Shown: piece after piece, positions 25,423 to 33,950 of the stretch | How the letters are laid out: each line of letters opens with the position of its first letter | How positions within the stretch are numbered: the first letter of the stretch is position 1 | Assembly: GCA_013177805.1 (NCBI GenBank) | Contig: JABLXU010000012.1 | Location: 1 to 64,000 of the forward strand | Length of the DNA: 64,000 nt | Reading direction: 5' to 3' | DNA from: Candidatus Omnitrophota bacterium | GTDB taxonomy: Bacteria; Hinthialibacterota; Hinthialibacteria; Hinthialibacterales; Hinthialibacteraceae | Notes under the pieces: model-generated | What the model was told of the DNA's origin: nothing | The model's database searches: none | Seen by the model: only the letters and a program-made list of their open reading frames with translations | Program-made: the position numbers and the translations under genes

Positions 25423-28400
25423 CTAGCCCGAAGCGGTGGATTCTTTCCCGGCGAGGGGCATTTCCAGCACTACCCGTGTGCCTTCGTTGAGGTGGGAATG
25501 GCATTCGAAACGCCCGCCCAAGTATTCAATCCGTTCCCGGATGCTGAACAGGCCGAAACTGTGTTTCCGGTTGGCGTGCAAGGAACGGATGTCGAAGCCC
25601 TGGCCTCGATCCTCCACCGTGATCCGCACGCGGTCTTCGATTGTGCAAAGATTTACCGAGGCGGAGGCCGTTTTTGCATGTTTGAGAACGTTGAAGAGCA
25701 GCTCCCGGACCGCCCGGAACAGAACCCCGCGGGCGTCTTCACTGAGCGGTTTCGGATGACCGTCATCTTTCAATTCCACTCGCAGGCCGTGCAGGGTTTC
25801 CATTTGTTCGGCGACCCATTCCAGGGCAGGCTCCAGTCCCAACTCATACAAAACCGGCGGGCTGATCTCGAAGGTCAACGTCCGCGCGTCTTGAATGGTC
25901 TGTTCGAGCATGTCCAGCGTCTTTTGCAACAACGCGGATGTCTCAGGGGAGTGATTCTTCCGCTGCAGGGTTTGAATCATCATTTGGCATGCGGCCAATC
26001 CATGCCCGATGCGGTCATGCAATTCGCCTGCGATCTGGCGCCGGTCCCGCTCTTCGATCAACGACATCTCGGATGCGAAAGATTGAAGTTGTTGTTGATA
26101 CTGGAGCAACTTTTCATGGGCTTCCCGCAGGTGGGTTGTGCGTTCCGTCACCAGGCGTTCCAGGTTGATATGCCGGGATACCGCATAACCCAGAGCGGTG
26201 ATGGTCACCACCAGCAAAATCCAAAACCCCGGTTCTTGATACCACGGCCGCAAGACGAGGAAATCAAAATGGACCGGTTCAGGATCGATGTTCCAGTTGC
26301 GGTCCATGGCCCGGACCTGAAAGCGGTGATGGCCGGGGGGCAGATCGGTATACAGCGCGGTGGTTTTTTCCGTAAAAGGGGACCAGGGAGCCTCGTCTAT
26401 CCGGTGCGAATACAGCAAGCGGCCGCGCGGTGTGTATTTCCATTTGTCGGTTCCCGAATACACAAACTGGGCCACTACCCCCGGGGCCAGGGTGTCGGGA
26501 TTGCCTTGGGGATCCAGAAAAGTCCGGGGTGGGTCCGGATCCGCTTCCGGATGATAGAGGCTCAATCCGCGTGAGGTGGCCGCCCATAACCGGTCTTGGC
26601 TATCCTCGAACACCTTGAGTACACAAAACGAGGAAAGCCCTTCATCCACGGAATTTTGCACCCAGGACCCTTGAAAATAACGGTATAAACCGTTCCAAGT
26701 GGCCGCCCAAACCGATCCGTCGCGGCTTTTTATCAAATTGGGCGTCGCGTCCAGGTTGGCGCGCACCGTCCGCCAGGACCGGCCGTCGTATTCGTAGATG
26801 GCATTCCGGTCCGTGAACCACAGGATTTTCTCGCTCGCCGGGAAGATGCACATAGCGGAATCGCCCGGGTACTCAGAGCCGAATGTCCGGTATTCTCCGT
26901 TTTGATACCGGCCCACGCGTTCGTCTGTCATCCCCCCCAGCCAGATCGTTCCTTCCCCTTCTTCATACAAATACCGCAGTTGTTCGATGTTCCACCGGTC
27001 TCCCAGGTCCAAAAAGGGATGAAACGCGGAACCGTCATAGATGTCCAGACGGTATATGAAATGTTCCCGGGTAGATTCTGGGCTTTCGGCCTGCACCCAA
27101 ATCGTCCGGTCGCTGCGGGGAAAGATCCAACTGATCCGCCGGCCCTCCGGATGGGCCACCGGCTGGAATTCGCCCGTTTCGGGATCGAAGGTGAGCAAAA
27201 CCGAATTGATGGTTCGAATGGCGATTTTACCATTTTTTAAATAGCAAAGCCCATAGGGTTCCCAGAGATATGTGCTGTATCCTTCCGGTAAAGAATAAAA
27301 ATGCCATTGATCCCCTTCCAGCCCGATTAGTTTATTGAAGGTGGCAAACCATAAGCGGCCTTGCGGATCTTCACAGATGGCGTTGATGGGTTCGTCAAGA
27401 CGGGCCACGGCTTCCGGAGTCCGCCATGTGGCCGGTGCGTACCGGGCGATCCCAGGAGACAGGCTGACCCAGAACGTATGGTTGGATTCATACATGACGG
27501 GCGCCCCCCGTTCCAACAGGGGAAGTTGGATGCTGGTGAGGGAAGGGAGTTGAATCTCCGCTTGTTCGATAGCGCCGCCGATATTGGTCACATAACTCAG
27601 ATATGGATAATAGGCGTCTGACTCCCACAGCCAAAAACTGGAGAAAATACCTGGCCAGGCCGCTTGAATATCGCGGTGCGAAATAAATTTCATATGCCAG
27701 GTTTTTCCATCGTAACGCAACAGGACGCGAGTCCCTGTCGGGCGGAACAAAGCTGTGGCGTAAAACCGGCCGGCTTCATCTTCCAGCACAGAGTTGAGAT
27801 GGAGCACGCGGAACGCCTCGGGGACGAGATATTCTCTCCAGGAGGAGGAGGGATTGAGGGGAAGATTTTCCGCCGTGATTTTGGCAACCCCGCGGTTCCC
27901 CGCCACCAAGACATTGCCGTCGGGCGAGGCCGTGAGAAACGTGAAGGAACCTAAGTCGGTTTCCGTGGCGTACTTGATCACGCGCGATGCCTTCAGAGGA
28001 GCATGAAATTCTACAAGCCGGTCCGGATAACACACCAATACCCGGTCTGTCCCCCCCGGAAGAACCTGCACCTGCCCGAGATCAAAACCTTCAATGGGGT
28101 AGGATTGCCATTCCCCATCCTTGAATAATTTGACACCTTCCGAATAAGAAGACCACAATTGTTGGGACCGGCTTTCAAAGACTTGCAACCACACCCCGGG
28201 AGAGGGGCGTTTGTGGACGGCATAACCATCTAAAAAACTGATGTAATCCACCGCGCCATGCCGGATCCAAATTTTACCGTCCATTCCGATTTGGCACAGT
28301 CCGCAGGATTCAGTCAGTCCATCTTCCGTGGACCAATAACGCCAGTGCCCTCCGGGTTGTTTGTTTGTCGACTGGATCACCGGCTGCAGATAATGTCTCC

Positions 28401-29502
28401 CCAGGATGGGAAGCGATTCCACCGTACCCGTAAATAGCGCCATCCCGTTTTCTTCCGCGGGCGGAATGGCGGTGTAGGACAAAACGATGGTCTCCCTTTG
28501 CGGCGTCAGCGTCCAGGATATCTGGTTGGCCGATGGAGAATATTGGCCGCGGCCGCCGGGTTCCGCTTGCCACCCCGGAGGGAGTGTTTCCGTGATCGTA
28601 AAAGAGTGTTTCTGTTCCAGGCCGCAGATCACGGATATACTCACCTGCAACGGCACTCCGGCCTGGTAGGCGCCGGTGGGAAAATCCCTCCAGGCCACGG
28701 TGGGCGCCGGCCGCAATTGGATTTGTGTGATCCGGGCCTGCGCGAGCTGATCATTGTCCTCTGAATTGGTAACGACGAATCCGTAGGCGGCGGATTCGTC
28801 CATTTCGATCTCCTTCTGGCTGTCGAAATGCCATTGTTCCCCATCGGTGGACCATTCGGAAAAAAATACCCCTCGGGGGGCAATCCGGGTGGCACGGAAC
28901 CAGACTGCTTCACCCGGTTCGAACCGGTTTTTCCCATAGGGGTCGTCGATCCGGAGGGATTGTTCCATGGATCCCGAAACCGCCGCCCGCCACGCTGAAA
29001 AAGCACTGGAGCCCAGGCGGCCCTCCGGCCCGGCGTTCCGAAAAATCATGAAAAAGGGAGAATCGGCCTTGCGGGCGCTGTCTCGAATCATGAGGCCGGT
29101 CCGGGCCTCGGGATTTTTTCCGCCGCGGTTCAGCCATTGCACTTGGCCCGACAGCGACCAGGAACCGGTGCGTTCCGCGTACACAAAAAAACCTTCGTCC
29201 TGTTCACCGCCGATCTGATTCCCATTCCCCGACAATACGATGGTCCAACCGTCAGACGACTCGATCATTTCACGGCATCCTGGGATTTTCCAGTTGCCGA
29301 TCTGGGAGGCGTCCTCCCATCCCCAATCCGCCGTAAGGAGTGCAAGTGATTTTGCCTCCCCTGGTTCATCGGCCGGACAAATCGAAATCCATCCCCACAC
29401 GGAGAATGTGATCCCAAGGCTAAGGAAACCGCAACGCGTCGTCATGCCGGTCACAGGCCCAAGGTCACAATCCCACGATTGAAACCCTGGGAATGCTTTC
29501 AT
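25423..29502 (-). CDS. Giant hybrid-type sensor histidine kinase with extracellular binding domain and beta-propeller
   Basis: A 1359-residue kinase. The N-terminal export region is about 1-45 (MTTRCGFLSLGITFSVWGWI from a second possible start at residue 20). Residues 55-265 are a laminin-like domain (DEGFFVYAERTGSWSLSGQV, GLMIRDS) and 275-375 a DUF11-like domain (TETLPPGW). Both are homologous to the secreted protein at 20286-23015. Residues 385-960 contain two-component-regulator propeller blades (WRYWSTEDGL, GRLWFATFNKL, GSVWAATWNGLYRY, DRLWAATSRGLSLY), followed by a Y_Y_Y domain to about 1085. One membrane helix (1093-1109), a coiled coil, HisKA_3 (H1162 in AGELHDRIGHGL) and the ATPase (FNVLKHAKT, VEDRGQGFD, FGLFSIRERI) complete it. 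This architecture resembles glycan-sensing kinases of Bacteroidota. Confidence 0.92.
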   Translation of the reverse strand: MKAFPGFQSWDCDLGPVTGMTTRCGFLSLGITFSVWGWISICPADEPGEAKSLALLTADWGWEDASQIGNWKIPGCREMIESSDGWTIVLSGNGNQIGGEQDEGFFVYAERTGSWSLSGQVQWLNRGGKNPEARTGLMIRDSARKADSPFFMIFRNAGPEGRLGSSAFSAWRAAVSGSMEQSLRIDDPYGKNRFEPGEAVWFRATRIAPRGVFFSEWSTDGEQWHFDSQKEIEMDESAAYGFVVTNSEDNDQLAQARITQIQLRPAPTVAWRDFPTGAYQAGVPLQVSISVICGLEQKHSFTITETLPPGWQAEPGGRGQYSPSANQISWTLTPQRETIVLSYTAIPPAEENGMALFTGTVESLPILGRHYLQPVIQSTNKQPGGHWRYWSTEDGLTESCGLCQIGMDGKIWIRHGAVDYISFLDGYAVHKRPSPGVWLQVFESRSQQLWSSYSEGVKLFKDGEWQSYPIEGFDLGQVQVLPGGTDRVLVCYPDRLVEFHAPLKASRVIKYATETDLGSFTFLTASPDGNVLVAGNRGVAKITAENLPLNPSSSWREYLVPEAFRVLHLNSVLEDEAGRFYATALFRPTGTRVLLRYDGKTWHMKFISHRDIQAAWPGIFSSFWLWESDAYYPYLSYVTNIGGAIEQAEIQLPSLTSIQLPLLERGAPVMYESNHTFWVSLSPGIARYAPATWRTPEAVARLDEPINAICEDPQGRLWFATFNKLIGLEGDQWHFYSLPEGYSTYLWEPYGLCYLKNGKIAIRTINSVLLTFDPETGEFQPVAHPEGRRISWIFPRSDRTIWVQAESPESTREHFIYRLDIYDGSAFHPFLDLGDRWNIEQLRYLYEEGEGTIWLGGMTDERVGRYQNGEYRTFGSEYPGDSAMCIFPASEKILWFTDRNAIYEYDGRSWRTVRANLDATPNLIKSRDGSVWAATWNGLYRYFQGSWVQNSVDEGLSSFCVLKVFEDSQDRLWAATSRGLSLYHPEADPDPPRTFLDPQGNPDTLAPGVVAQFVYSGTDKWKYTPRGRLLYSHRIDEAPWSPFTEKTTALYTDLPPGHHRFQVRAMDRNWNIDPEPVHFDFLVLRPWYQEPGFWILLVVTITALGYAVSRHINLERLVTERTTHLREAHEKLLQYQQQLQSFASEMSLIEERDRRQIAGELHDRIGHGLAACQMMIQTLQRKNHSPETSALLQKTLDMLEQTIQDARTLTFEISPPVLYELGLEPALEWVAEQMETLHGLRVELKDDGHPKPLSEDARGVLFRAVRELLFNVLKHAKTASASVNLCTIEDRVRITVEDRGQGFDIRSLHANRKHSFGLFSIRERIEYLGGRFECHSHLNEGTRVVLEMPLAGKESTASG

Positions 29503-29520
29503 TTCTTGAGACTATCGGCC

Positions 29521-29557
29521 CGAATGCAGTACTTTCTCAGTACCAGTACTATATTCG
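29521..29557 (-). promoter_or_regulatory. Shared box with inverted half-site upstream of the sensor kinase
   Basis: CGAATGCAGTACTTTCTCAG (29521-29540) matches 19 of 20 bases of the box before the response regulator. CGAATGCAGTAC (29521-29532) and GTACTATATTCG (29546-29557) form an imperfect inverted repeat. The site ends 19 nt from the kinase ATG, so binding here could block or direct transcription. Confidence 0.6.
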
Positions 29558-29587
29558 TGGCATGAGTATCGATGAGAAGGCCAATCC

Positions 29588-29632
29588 ATTCCCTCTCCCT
29601 TGGGGAGAAGGTCCGGGCAGGGGATACCCTGC
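29588..29632. repeat. REP-like repeat, degenerate copy
   Basis: CCCTCTCCCTTGGGGAGAAG (29591-29610) followed by GGTCCGGGCAGGGG, matching module A of the composite repeat at 2628. Intergenic. Confidence 0.5.
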
Positions 29633-29771
29633 AAGGGCGAAAAGTATCCATTCCCGGTCATGGCGCAAATAGTTGCTTTCGCTTGATAGTCTGGAATTGA
29701 TTCAAACATGGTTAGCGTTTGAAAAAAAGGATTGCGGTAGGGGAAATAACGATTTGCGTTTTTTGGGGCAG

Positions 29772-30263
29772 CTAGGCTTCCGCGGCCGGCTGATCGTGCG
29801 AATGGACCACTTTGATACCGTACATTTGGCAGAAGGCTTCCACCTCCCGGCGGTGATTGCCATAAAAATCCACCTGATGGAAGCCCCGCACGTCCCGCAC
29901 GTCCTCCACTTTGTCCATGGCGATTTCCACGCTGGTGCGGCACCCCCCCGCAGGCGGCGTGTTGACGTTGCCCGCCACCGTTCCCGTGTCGACGATCAAC
30001 TCTTTGTCCCCATTGAAGCGCACCTGGGTGACCGGCTGCCCCACCTTCCAGAGCACTTGAGGCGAGACGCCCAGCCCGGATTCCGAATGCGAGCGCAGGA
30101 TGTAGGGTTCATGGCCCTCATTCAGGCCGTTCAAGCGGGTCCCGCTGACGCAGTGGGCGGCCACTAACACGTTCTTCACGGTTTCGGGGACCGGATCCTG
30201 CATGAATCCCGGCTTGTCAAACAAATAACTGCACAACATCAGCGACAACGCGCCCCCCCACAT
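29772..30263 (-). CDS. 3' part of a frameshifted L-fucose/L-arabinose isomerase-like gene
   Basis: 163 codons forming the C-terminal part of the isomerase-like protein whose first part is at 30217-31251. It reads GGALSLMLCSYLFDKPGFM, then AAHCVSGTRLNGL, RSHSESGLGVSP and DTGTVAGNVNTPPAGGCRT, the pattern of the L-fucose isomerase C-terminal domain. There is no own ribosome binding site. The frame enters directly from the seven-G run at 30253-30259. Dropping one G joins DVGG of the upstream frame to ALSLM here, giving a protein of about 492 residues. It is a broken gene, a sequencing error or programmed frameshifting; the sequence alone cannot decide. Confidence 0.75.
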   Translation of the reverse strand: MWGGALSLMLCSYLFDKPGFMQDPVPETVKNVLVAAHCVSGTRLNGLNEGHEPYILRSHSESGLGVSPQVLWKVGQPVTQVRFNGDKELIVDTGTVAGNVNTPPAGGCRTSVEIAMDKVEDVRDVRGFHQVDFYGNHRREVEAFCQMYGIKVVHSHDQPAAEA

Positions 30264-31251
30264 CGGCCTCGCAACCGTAGGTGACTCCCGCGTCCTGGAA
30301 CAGGGAAGCGCCCATGCAGGGAGGTGTGGGAACCGCCCGGTCGGTCACCATGCCCAGGCAATCGGTGGTAATGGCGTTGCACTCTTCGTCCCGCAACAAG
30401 CGTTTGGCCGTTGTGAAGGACCGGGCGGCATTGAGGCAATCCTGCCGGGTGGGTTCGACGATTTTTTTAGCGTGACGGCGGAATTGGTTGGCCACGTCAT
30501 GGACTTCGTCGTTCTCGGGCATCTTGGCGAACAGGTCGCTCAGGGTGTTGCGCGGTACGCGGCGGATCTTCGTCCCCAGGTTCTCCAATATCTCGTCGGA
30601 ACGCTGGTCCCCGCTGACCACGAGCAGGCGGGTTTCTTCGAATTGCCGCTTGGCCCGCACCATGCGGAACGCCTGCTTAACCGCCGGCGTTTCCAACGAA
30701 GAGATCACGTGGACACCCGGATTGCGGGAGAATCGCAGCACATGTCCTGTGAACGCCGTGCCGATGGGCGCGAAGACGATGGTGGGAAATCCTGCCTGGG
30801 TGACAGTTTCCGCCCATCCCCAGCAATTGAGATGCTGGAGACTCACCAGGACGGCGTGGGGCTTTTCGGCCTGGACTCGTTTCACGAATCCGGCGATGGC
30901 TTCCTCGCTTTCGAGGGGAGTCTCTTCTTGCCGCAGATCGACTCCCACTTCCTGGGCATATTGATCGAAGAGCCTGCTGAATTCGGCACGGTGTTTCTCG
31001 AGGTCGTACGAGGTTCCCGGCCACCCTAGCCAGTACGGCGGCTTCAACCGGATCACGGCTGCCAATATACGGACCTTGGGTTTCGGGCGGAAACTCGCCA
31101 GGTCGATATATTCACCCAAATCCCCGGTGTCTTCCGGTTGGCGTTTCGCGGCCATTGCTACAGGCGCGGCCATCGCCAAGGTGGACATCGAGATGAAACA
31201 ACGGCGCGACAAGGAACAACACGTGCACGATTGGCTGACTGGCGTTTGCAT
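30217..31251 (-). CDS. 5' part of a Tat-exported L-fucose/L-arabinose isomerase-like protein, frameshifted at its 3' end
   Basis: The start at 31251 has GGGGAGGA about 9 nt upstream. The leader contains SRRCFISMSTLAM, a twin-arginine type signal, so the protein is probably periplasmic. The body matches the N-terminal and central domains of fucose/arabinose isomerase-like proteins: VLVSLQHLNCWGW (about 132-144), IGTAFTGHVLRFSR, LLVVSGDQRSD, DCLGMVTDRAVPTPPCMG and GVTYGCEADVGG. After GG the frame runs into unrelated RVVADVVQLFV and stops, while the true continuation is in the next frame. The catalytic function of exported members is uncertain; they may bind rather than convert sugars. Confidence 0.78.
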   Translation of the reverse strand: MQTPVSQSCTCCSLSRRCFISMSTLAMAAPVAMAAKRQPEDTGDLGEYIDLASFRPKPKVRILAAVIRLKPPYWLGWPGTSYDLEKHRAEFSRLFDQYAQEVGVDLRQEETPLESEEAIAGFVKRVQAEKPHAVLVSLQHLNCWGWAETVTQAGFPTIVFAPIGTAFTGHVLRFSRNPGVHVISSLETPAVKQAFRMVRAKRQFEETRLLVVSGDQRSDEILENLGTKIRRVPRNTLSDLFAKMPENDEVHDVANQFRRHAKKIVEPTRQDCLNAARSFTTAKRLLRDEECNAITTDCLGMVTDRAVPTPPCMGASLFQDAGVTYGCEADVGGRVVADVVQLFV

Positions 31252-31473
31252 GATGCGATCCTCCCCTTGGGACGATTTCAGATAGTTTTCTTGGTTTGGA
31301 TACTCCATTCGATGATATCACTGTAACAAAACGGGGAGAAATTATGAATCCAACCACGGGGAATTGCGGAGGAAATGGCAGGAGACCGGACGGGAAGGGC
31401 AGGGGAAAGAAATCCGCGCCGGGAAGGCGGCTGACAGGGGACACACCGTAGCTCTTACTCCAATTCTTACTCC

Positions 31474-31505
31474 AAAAAACGGGGCGCCTTACTCCATGCG
31501 CCCCG
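31474..31505 (-). terminator. Intrinsic terminator of the CBM9-like gene
   Basis: CGGGGCGC (31480-31487) and GCGCCCCG (31498-31505) form the stem. Read on the minus strand it is followed by TTTTTT (31479-31474), 38 nt after the stop of the gene at 31543. Confidence 0.75.
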
Positions 31506-31542
31506 TATCACAGGATTTCTTCAACACCTTGGACCGTGTGTG

Positions 31543-32583
31543 CTAGAACAGACTCCAGAATTCGACCGGTGTGGCAGACATGAAAATGATGTCTCCCGCC
31601 CCACCGCCAGTCAGCCGTCCGGTAGAATCGATTTTTAAATCGTACGGTGTGGTTTCGGGATCCAGCCAGGCACGATTGGCCAGCTCTTCCTCGGTGAAGA
31701 ATCCCCAGTCGAATTCATCCTGGTTCCAGCCGATGGCGCGGACCCGGTTGGCCCAGAAATACTGAATTTCCAGATCTTGGGTGCGGACCCCGCTGCCATT
31801 GGGGCCTGGGCCTTGCCGGTCGTCGTCGTCCATACCGATGTTGAATCCCATCTTGTAGCCGTTGTCGAAGACGATACCGGAATCGGGGGGAGTCAATGAC
31901 GCTTTGGAGAACTTGGCTTCCAGTACCCAGCCGCCGGCAACCTCCTTGCCCACACCGAACACATCCCCATCCGGGCCATAGGTCCAATCCGGATTGGCGG
32001 GGGAGTACGTGGTGCGGGTTCCCCGCGCGTTGGCGGTGTCATCCCAATCGGAGAAACGGCCTTCCCAATTCATGTACGGGTGCCCGCCGTAATCAGGCGG
32101 GTTGCTGTCGTAGTTTTGATCGAATTTCCAGTTTTCGACATCGAAAATCAATTCGATGGCATCATCTTTCCAGAAGGCGTTGTTGGGATCGTCCGAATTC
32201 ACGATGTCGTCTTTGGCCGAAACCCCGATATAGAAATAGTCGTCGTCATGCGCCAGGAAGAAGGTGAAACTGGTATCGTCGGGGCCGTTGGTTTCCCGGT
32301 CTTCGGGATAGTCCAGATTCCACGCGCCCGCGCCTGGCACCACCGGTACGCCCACGAAGCCTCCATATTCCGCGGACGAGACCGACGCGTCCAGGGTAAT
32401 GGATCCCTTGGCCACCTTGGGTACCGAAAGCGTGGTTTTCTCAATGTCGGACCAGGGGCCTTCGGCAGTGACATCAAATGTCTTTGGATCATAATCGGGT
32501 GGCGGGACCTGAGCCCATCCCAGGTTACCGGCCATCCACCACAAACCGATCACGCCTAAGAAGGTGAAACTCATTTTTTTCAT
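31543..32583 (-). CDS. Secreted CBM9-like protein with W-S-L-F tail
   Basis: A 346-residue exported protein (signal MKKMSFTFLGVIGLWWMAG, GGGAGG 8 nt before the ATG). The whole mature part is a CBM9-like beta-sandwich (SITLDASVSSAEYGG, FFLAHDDDYFYIGVSAKDD, FWKDDAIELIFDVEN, GWVLEAKFSKASL, GFNIGMDDDD). This fold in other bacteria binds the ends of glucans, xylans and related sugars or anchors enzymes. The C-terminus VEFWSLF matches the tail of the 909-residue protein. It shares orientation with the next gene upstream and has its own terminator. Confidence 0.85.
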   Translation of the reverse strand: MKKMSFTFLGVIGLWWMAGNLGWAQVPPPDYDPKTFDVTAEGPWSDIEKTTLSVPKVAKGSITLDASVSSAEYGGFVGVPVVPGAGAWNLDYPEDRETNGPDDTSFTFFLAHDDDYFYIGVSAKDDIVNSDDPNNAFWKDDAIELIFDVENWKFDQNYDSNPPDYGGHPYMNWEGRFSDWDDTANARGTRTTYSPANPDWTYGPDGDVFGVGKEVAGGWVLEAKFSKASLTPPDSGIVFDNGYKMGFNIGMDDDDRQGPGPNGSGVRTQDLEIQYFWANRVRAIGWNQDEFDWGFFTEEELANRAWLDPETTPYDLKIDSTGRLTGGGAGDIIFMSATPVEFWSLF

Positions 32584-32748
32584 CGTTGATTAACCTCCCG
32601 CGGATGCTAGGGTTATTCATACATGGGATGAAATGCGTCCGAATTTAGATTACGTGCGATACCCTCCTTTCTTCAGTATAAATGAAAGTGGCAAGTTTAC
32701 CGGTTGTTTTTTTCACTCCTCTATTTTCCCAATTAAACACAACTTAAA

Positions 32749-33759
32749 TCAAAACAACGGCCACTCCTCCACATTGGTTGCCACTACGAAGGAGGCAGGG
32801 GCCCAAGTGGAATCATCATCTCCCGTACCCACCCACATGATCTGCCCTCCGAACGTGGGTGAATTGGAGGTGGCGATGACCAGTGGTGTGAACAGGACCT
32901 TGCGGCTGTCGAGCGGATCGGGTTTCTTCAATTCCCAGCCGAAGAGATCTTGATCCTCGGGGAACATATCCGCCACTTCGGGCGTGTCGCTGTATGGGGA
33001 GGTTTCGATCGATGACCAGGGCACGAACAATTCATACACATGTGTAAAGGGATATTCGGCCTTGAACGATTCATGATAGGTCTCGACGAATTTGTACACC
33101 GCTACCCAATCGGTCATGTGCATGCCTTTCAGATCCCGCCCTTGATCGTCTTGCAGCCACCAGGGCCCGTCCGTATCCGTGCGTCCCCCGCCGCGCCGCC
33201 CATGGTCGAACCGGCGGGTATAGAGTTTATTCATATCCTCGACGGCAGTCATCGCGATAATGAACTCCCCCGGATACCACTTGCGCCCTTCCACAAAGTT
33301 CTCCACTTTATCCGGCTCCCAGGGTTCGGTGTCGCCGTACCAGATTTTCGCTTGCCGCGGATTGCCGGTGAAATCAAAAAACCACGTCATGCTGTCGCGC
33401 AGATACCACTGGTGATAGTTTGTAGTTTCGTTGTCGTCGCACGACTGGTCGAACTCCATGGTTTCACAAGCGAAATACATCCCCGTGGGGCTGTGCACCA
33501 CGCACGTGCGGCACACCAAATCCGCATCGTTCCAGTTGGTCCCGCCGATGGCCGCGGGATTGACGGGATACCCGATCCCGCCGAATTCGAGCCATTCTCC
33601 CTTGGCCCAGCCGGCGTCGTCGAACACTCCGTCGATTCTCATCTCGCTGTCTGCCACCAGCATGAAATGATACTCCGGCGCGAGAGGATTCTGCGCCCCC
33701 GCGGACATCCCTAGAAACCACACGAAACCAATACTCGCGAAAATGGATGATCGTCTCAT
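32749..33759 (-). CDS. Secreted CBM9-like protein with W-P-L-F tail
   Basis: A 336-residue exported protein (signal MRRSSIFASIGFVWFLGMSA). The mature part resembles a carbohydrate-binding family 9-like domain: MRIDGVFDDAGWAKGEW (about 41-57), GMYFACETMEFD, DSMTWFFDFTG, HVYELFVPWSSI and LFGWELKKPD. Aromatic residues are abundant (WYLRD, WYPGEF, PWWLQDD), as is usual for sugar-binding surfaces. It ends VEEWPLF, a variant of the tail of the gene at 31543 and the 909-residue protein. No enzyme motif is visible. The two genes probably arose by duplication, though they are now diverged. Confidence 0.82.
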   Translation of the reverse strand: MRRSSIFASIGFVWFLGMSAGAQNPLAPEYHFMLVADSEMRIDGVFDDAGWAKGEWLEFGGIGYPVNPAAIGGTNWNDADLVCRTCVVHSPTGMYFACETMEFDQSCDDNETTNYHQWYLRDSMTWFFDFTGNPRQAKIWYGDTEPWEPDKVENFVEGRKWYPGEFIIAMTAVEDMNKLYTRRFDHGRRGGGRTDTDGPWWLQDDQGRDLKGMHMTDWVAVYKFVETYHESFKAEYPFTHVYELFVPWSSIETSPYSDTPEVADMFPEDQDLFGWELKKPDPLDSRKVLFTPLVIATSNSPTFGGQIMWVGTGDDDSTWAPASFVVATNVEEWPLF

Positions 33760-33950
33760 CGCTTGTCCTCCTGGAATCGATCCATTGGGGATCGTGATGT
33801 CCTCGCGGGCCCCCTGAGCGATTCATTTCGTCTTGCGATTGATCGTTCATCCTCCTCCCCGGGAGGATGGATGTCAATGCGAATCCCGGAATTTTGTGCA
33901 CGAGCTGGGGCAACCGAGAGCAAAATGAAAGAAGAAAAGAGGCGGGGAAA

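Noticed and set aside
25402..26574. 390-codon plus frame opposite the sensor kinase ATPase domain
   Set aside because: Kinase motifs on the minus strand are complete; the frame has no recognisable domain.
28880..28930. tRNA-like GGTTCGAA motif within the kinase gene
   Set aside because: Coding sequence with no cloverleaf pairing around it; I found no tRNA in the window.
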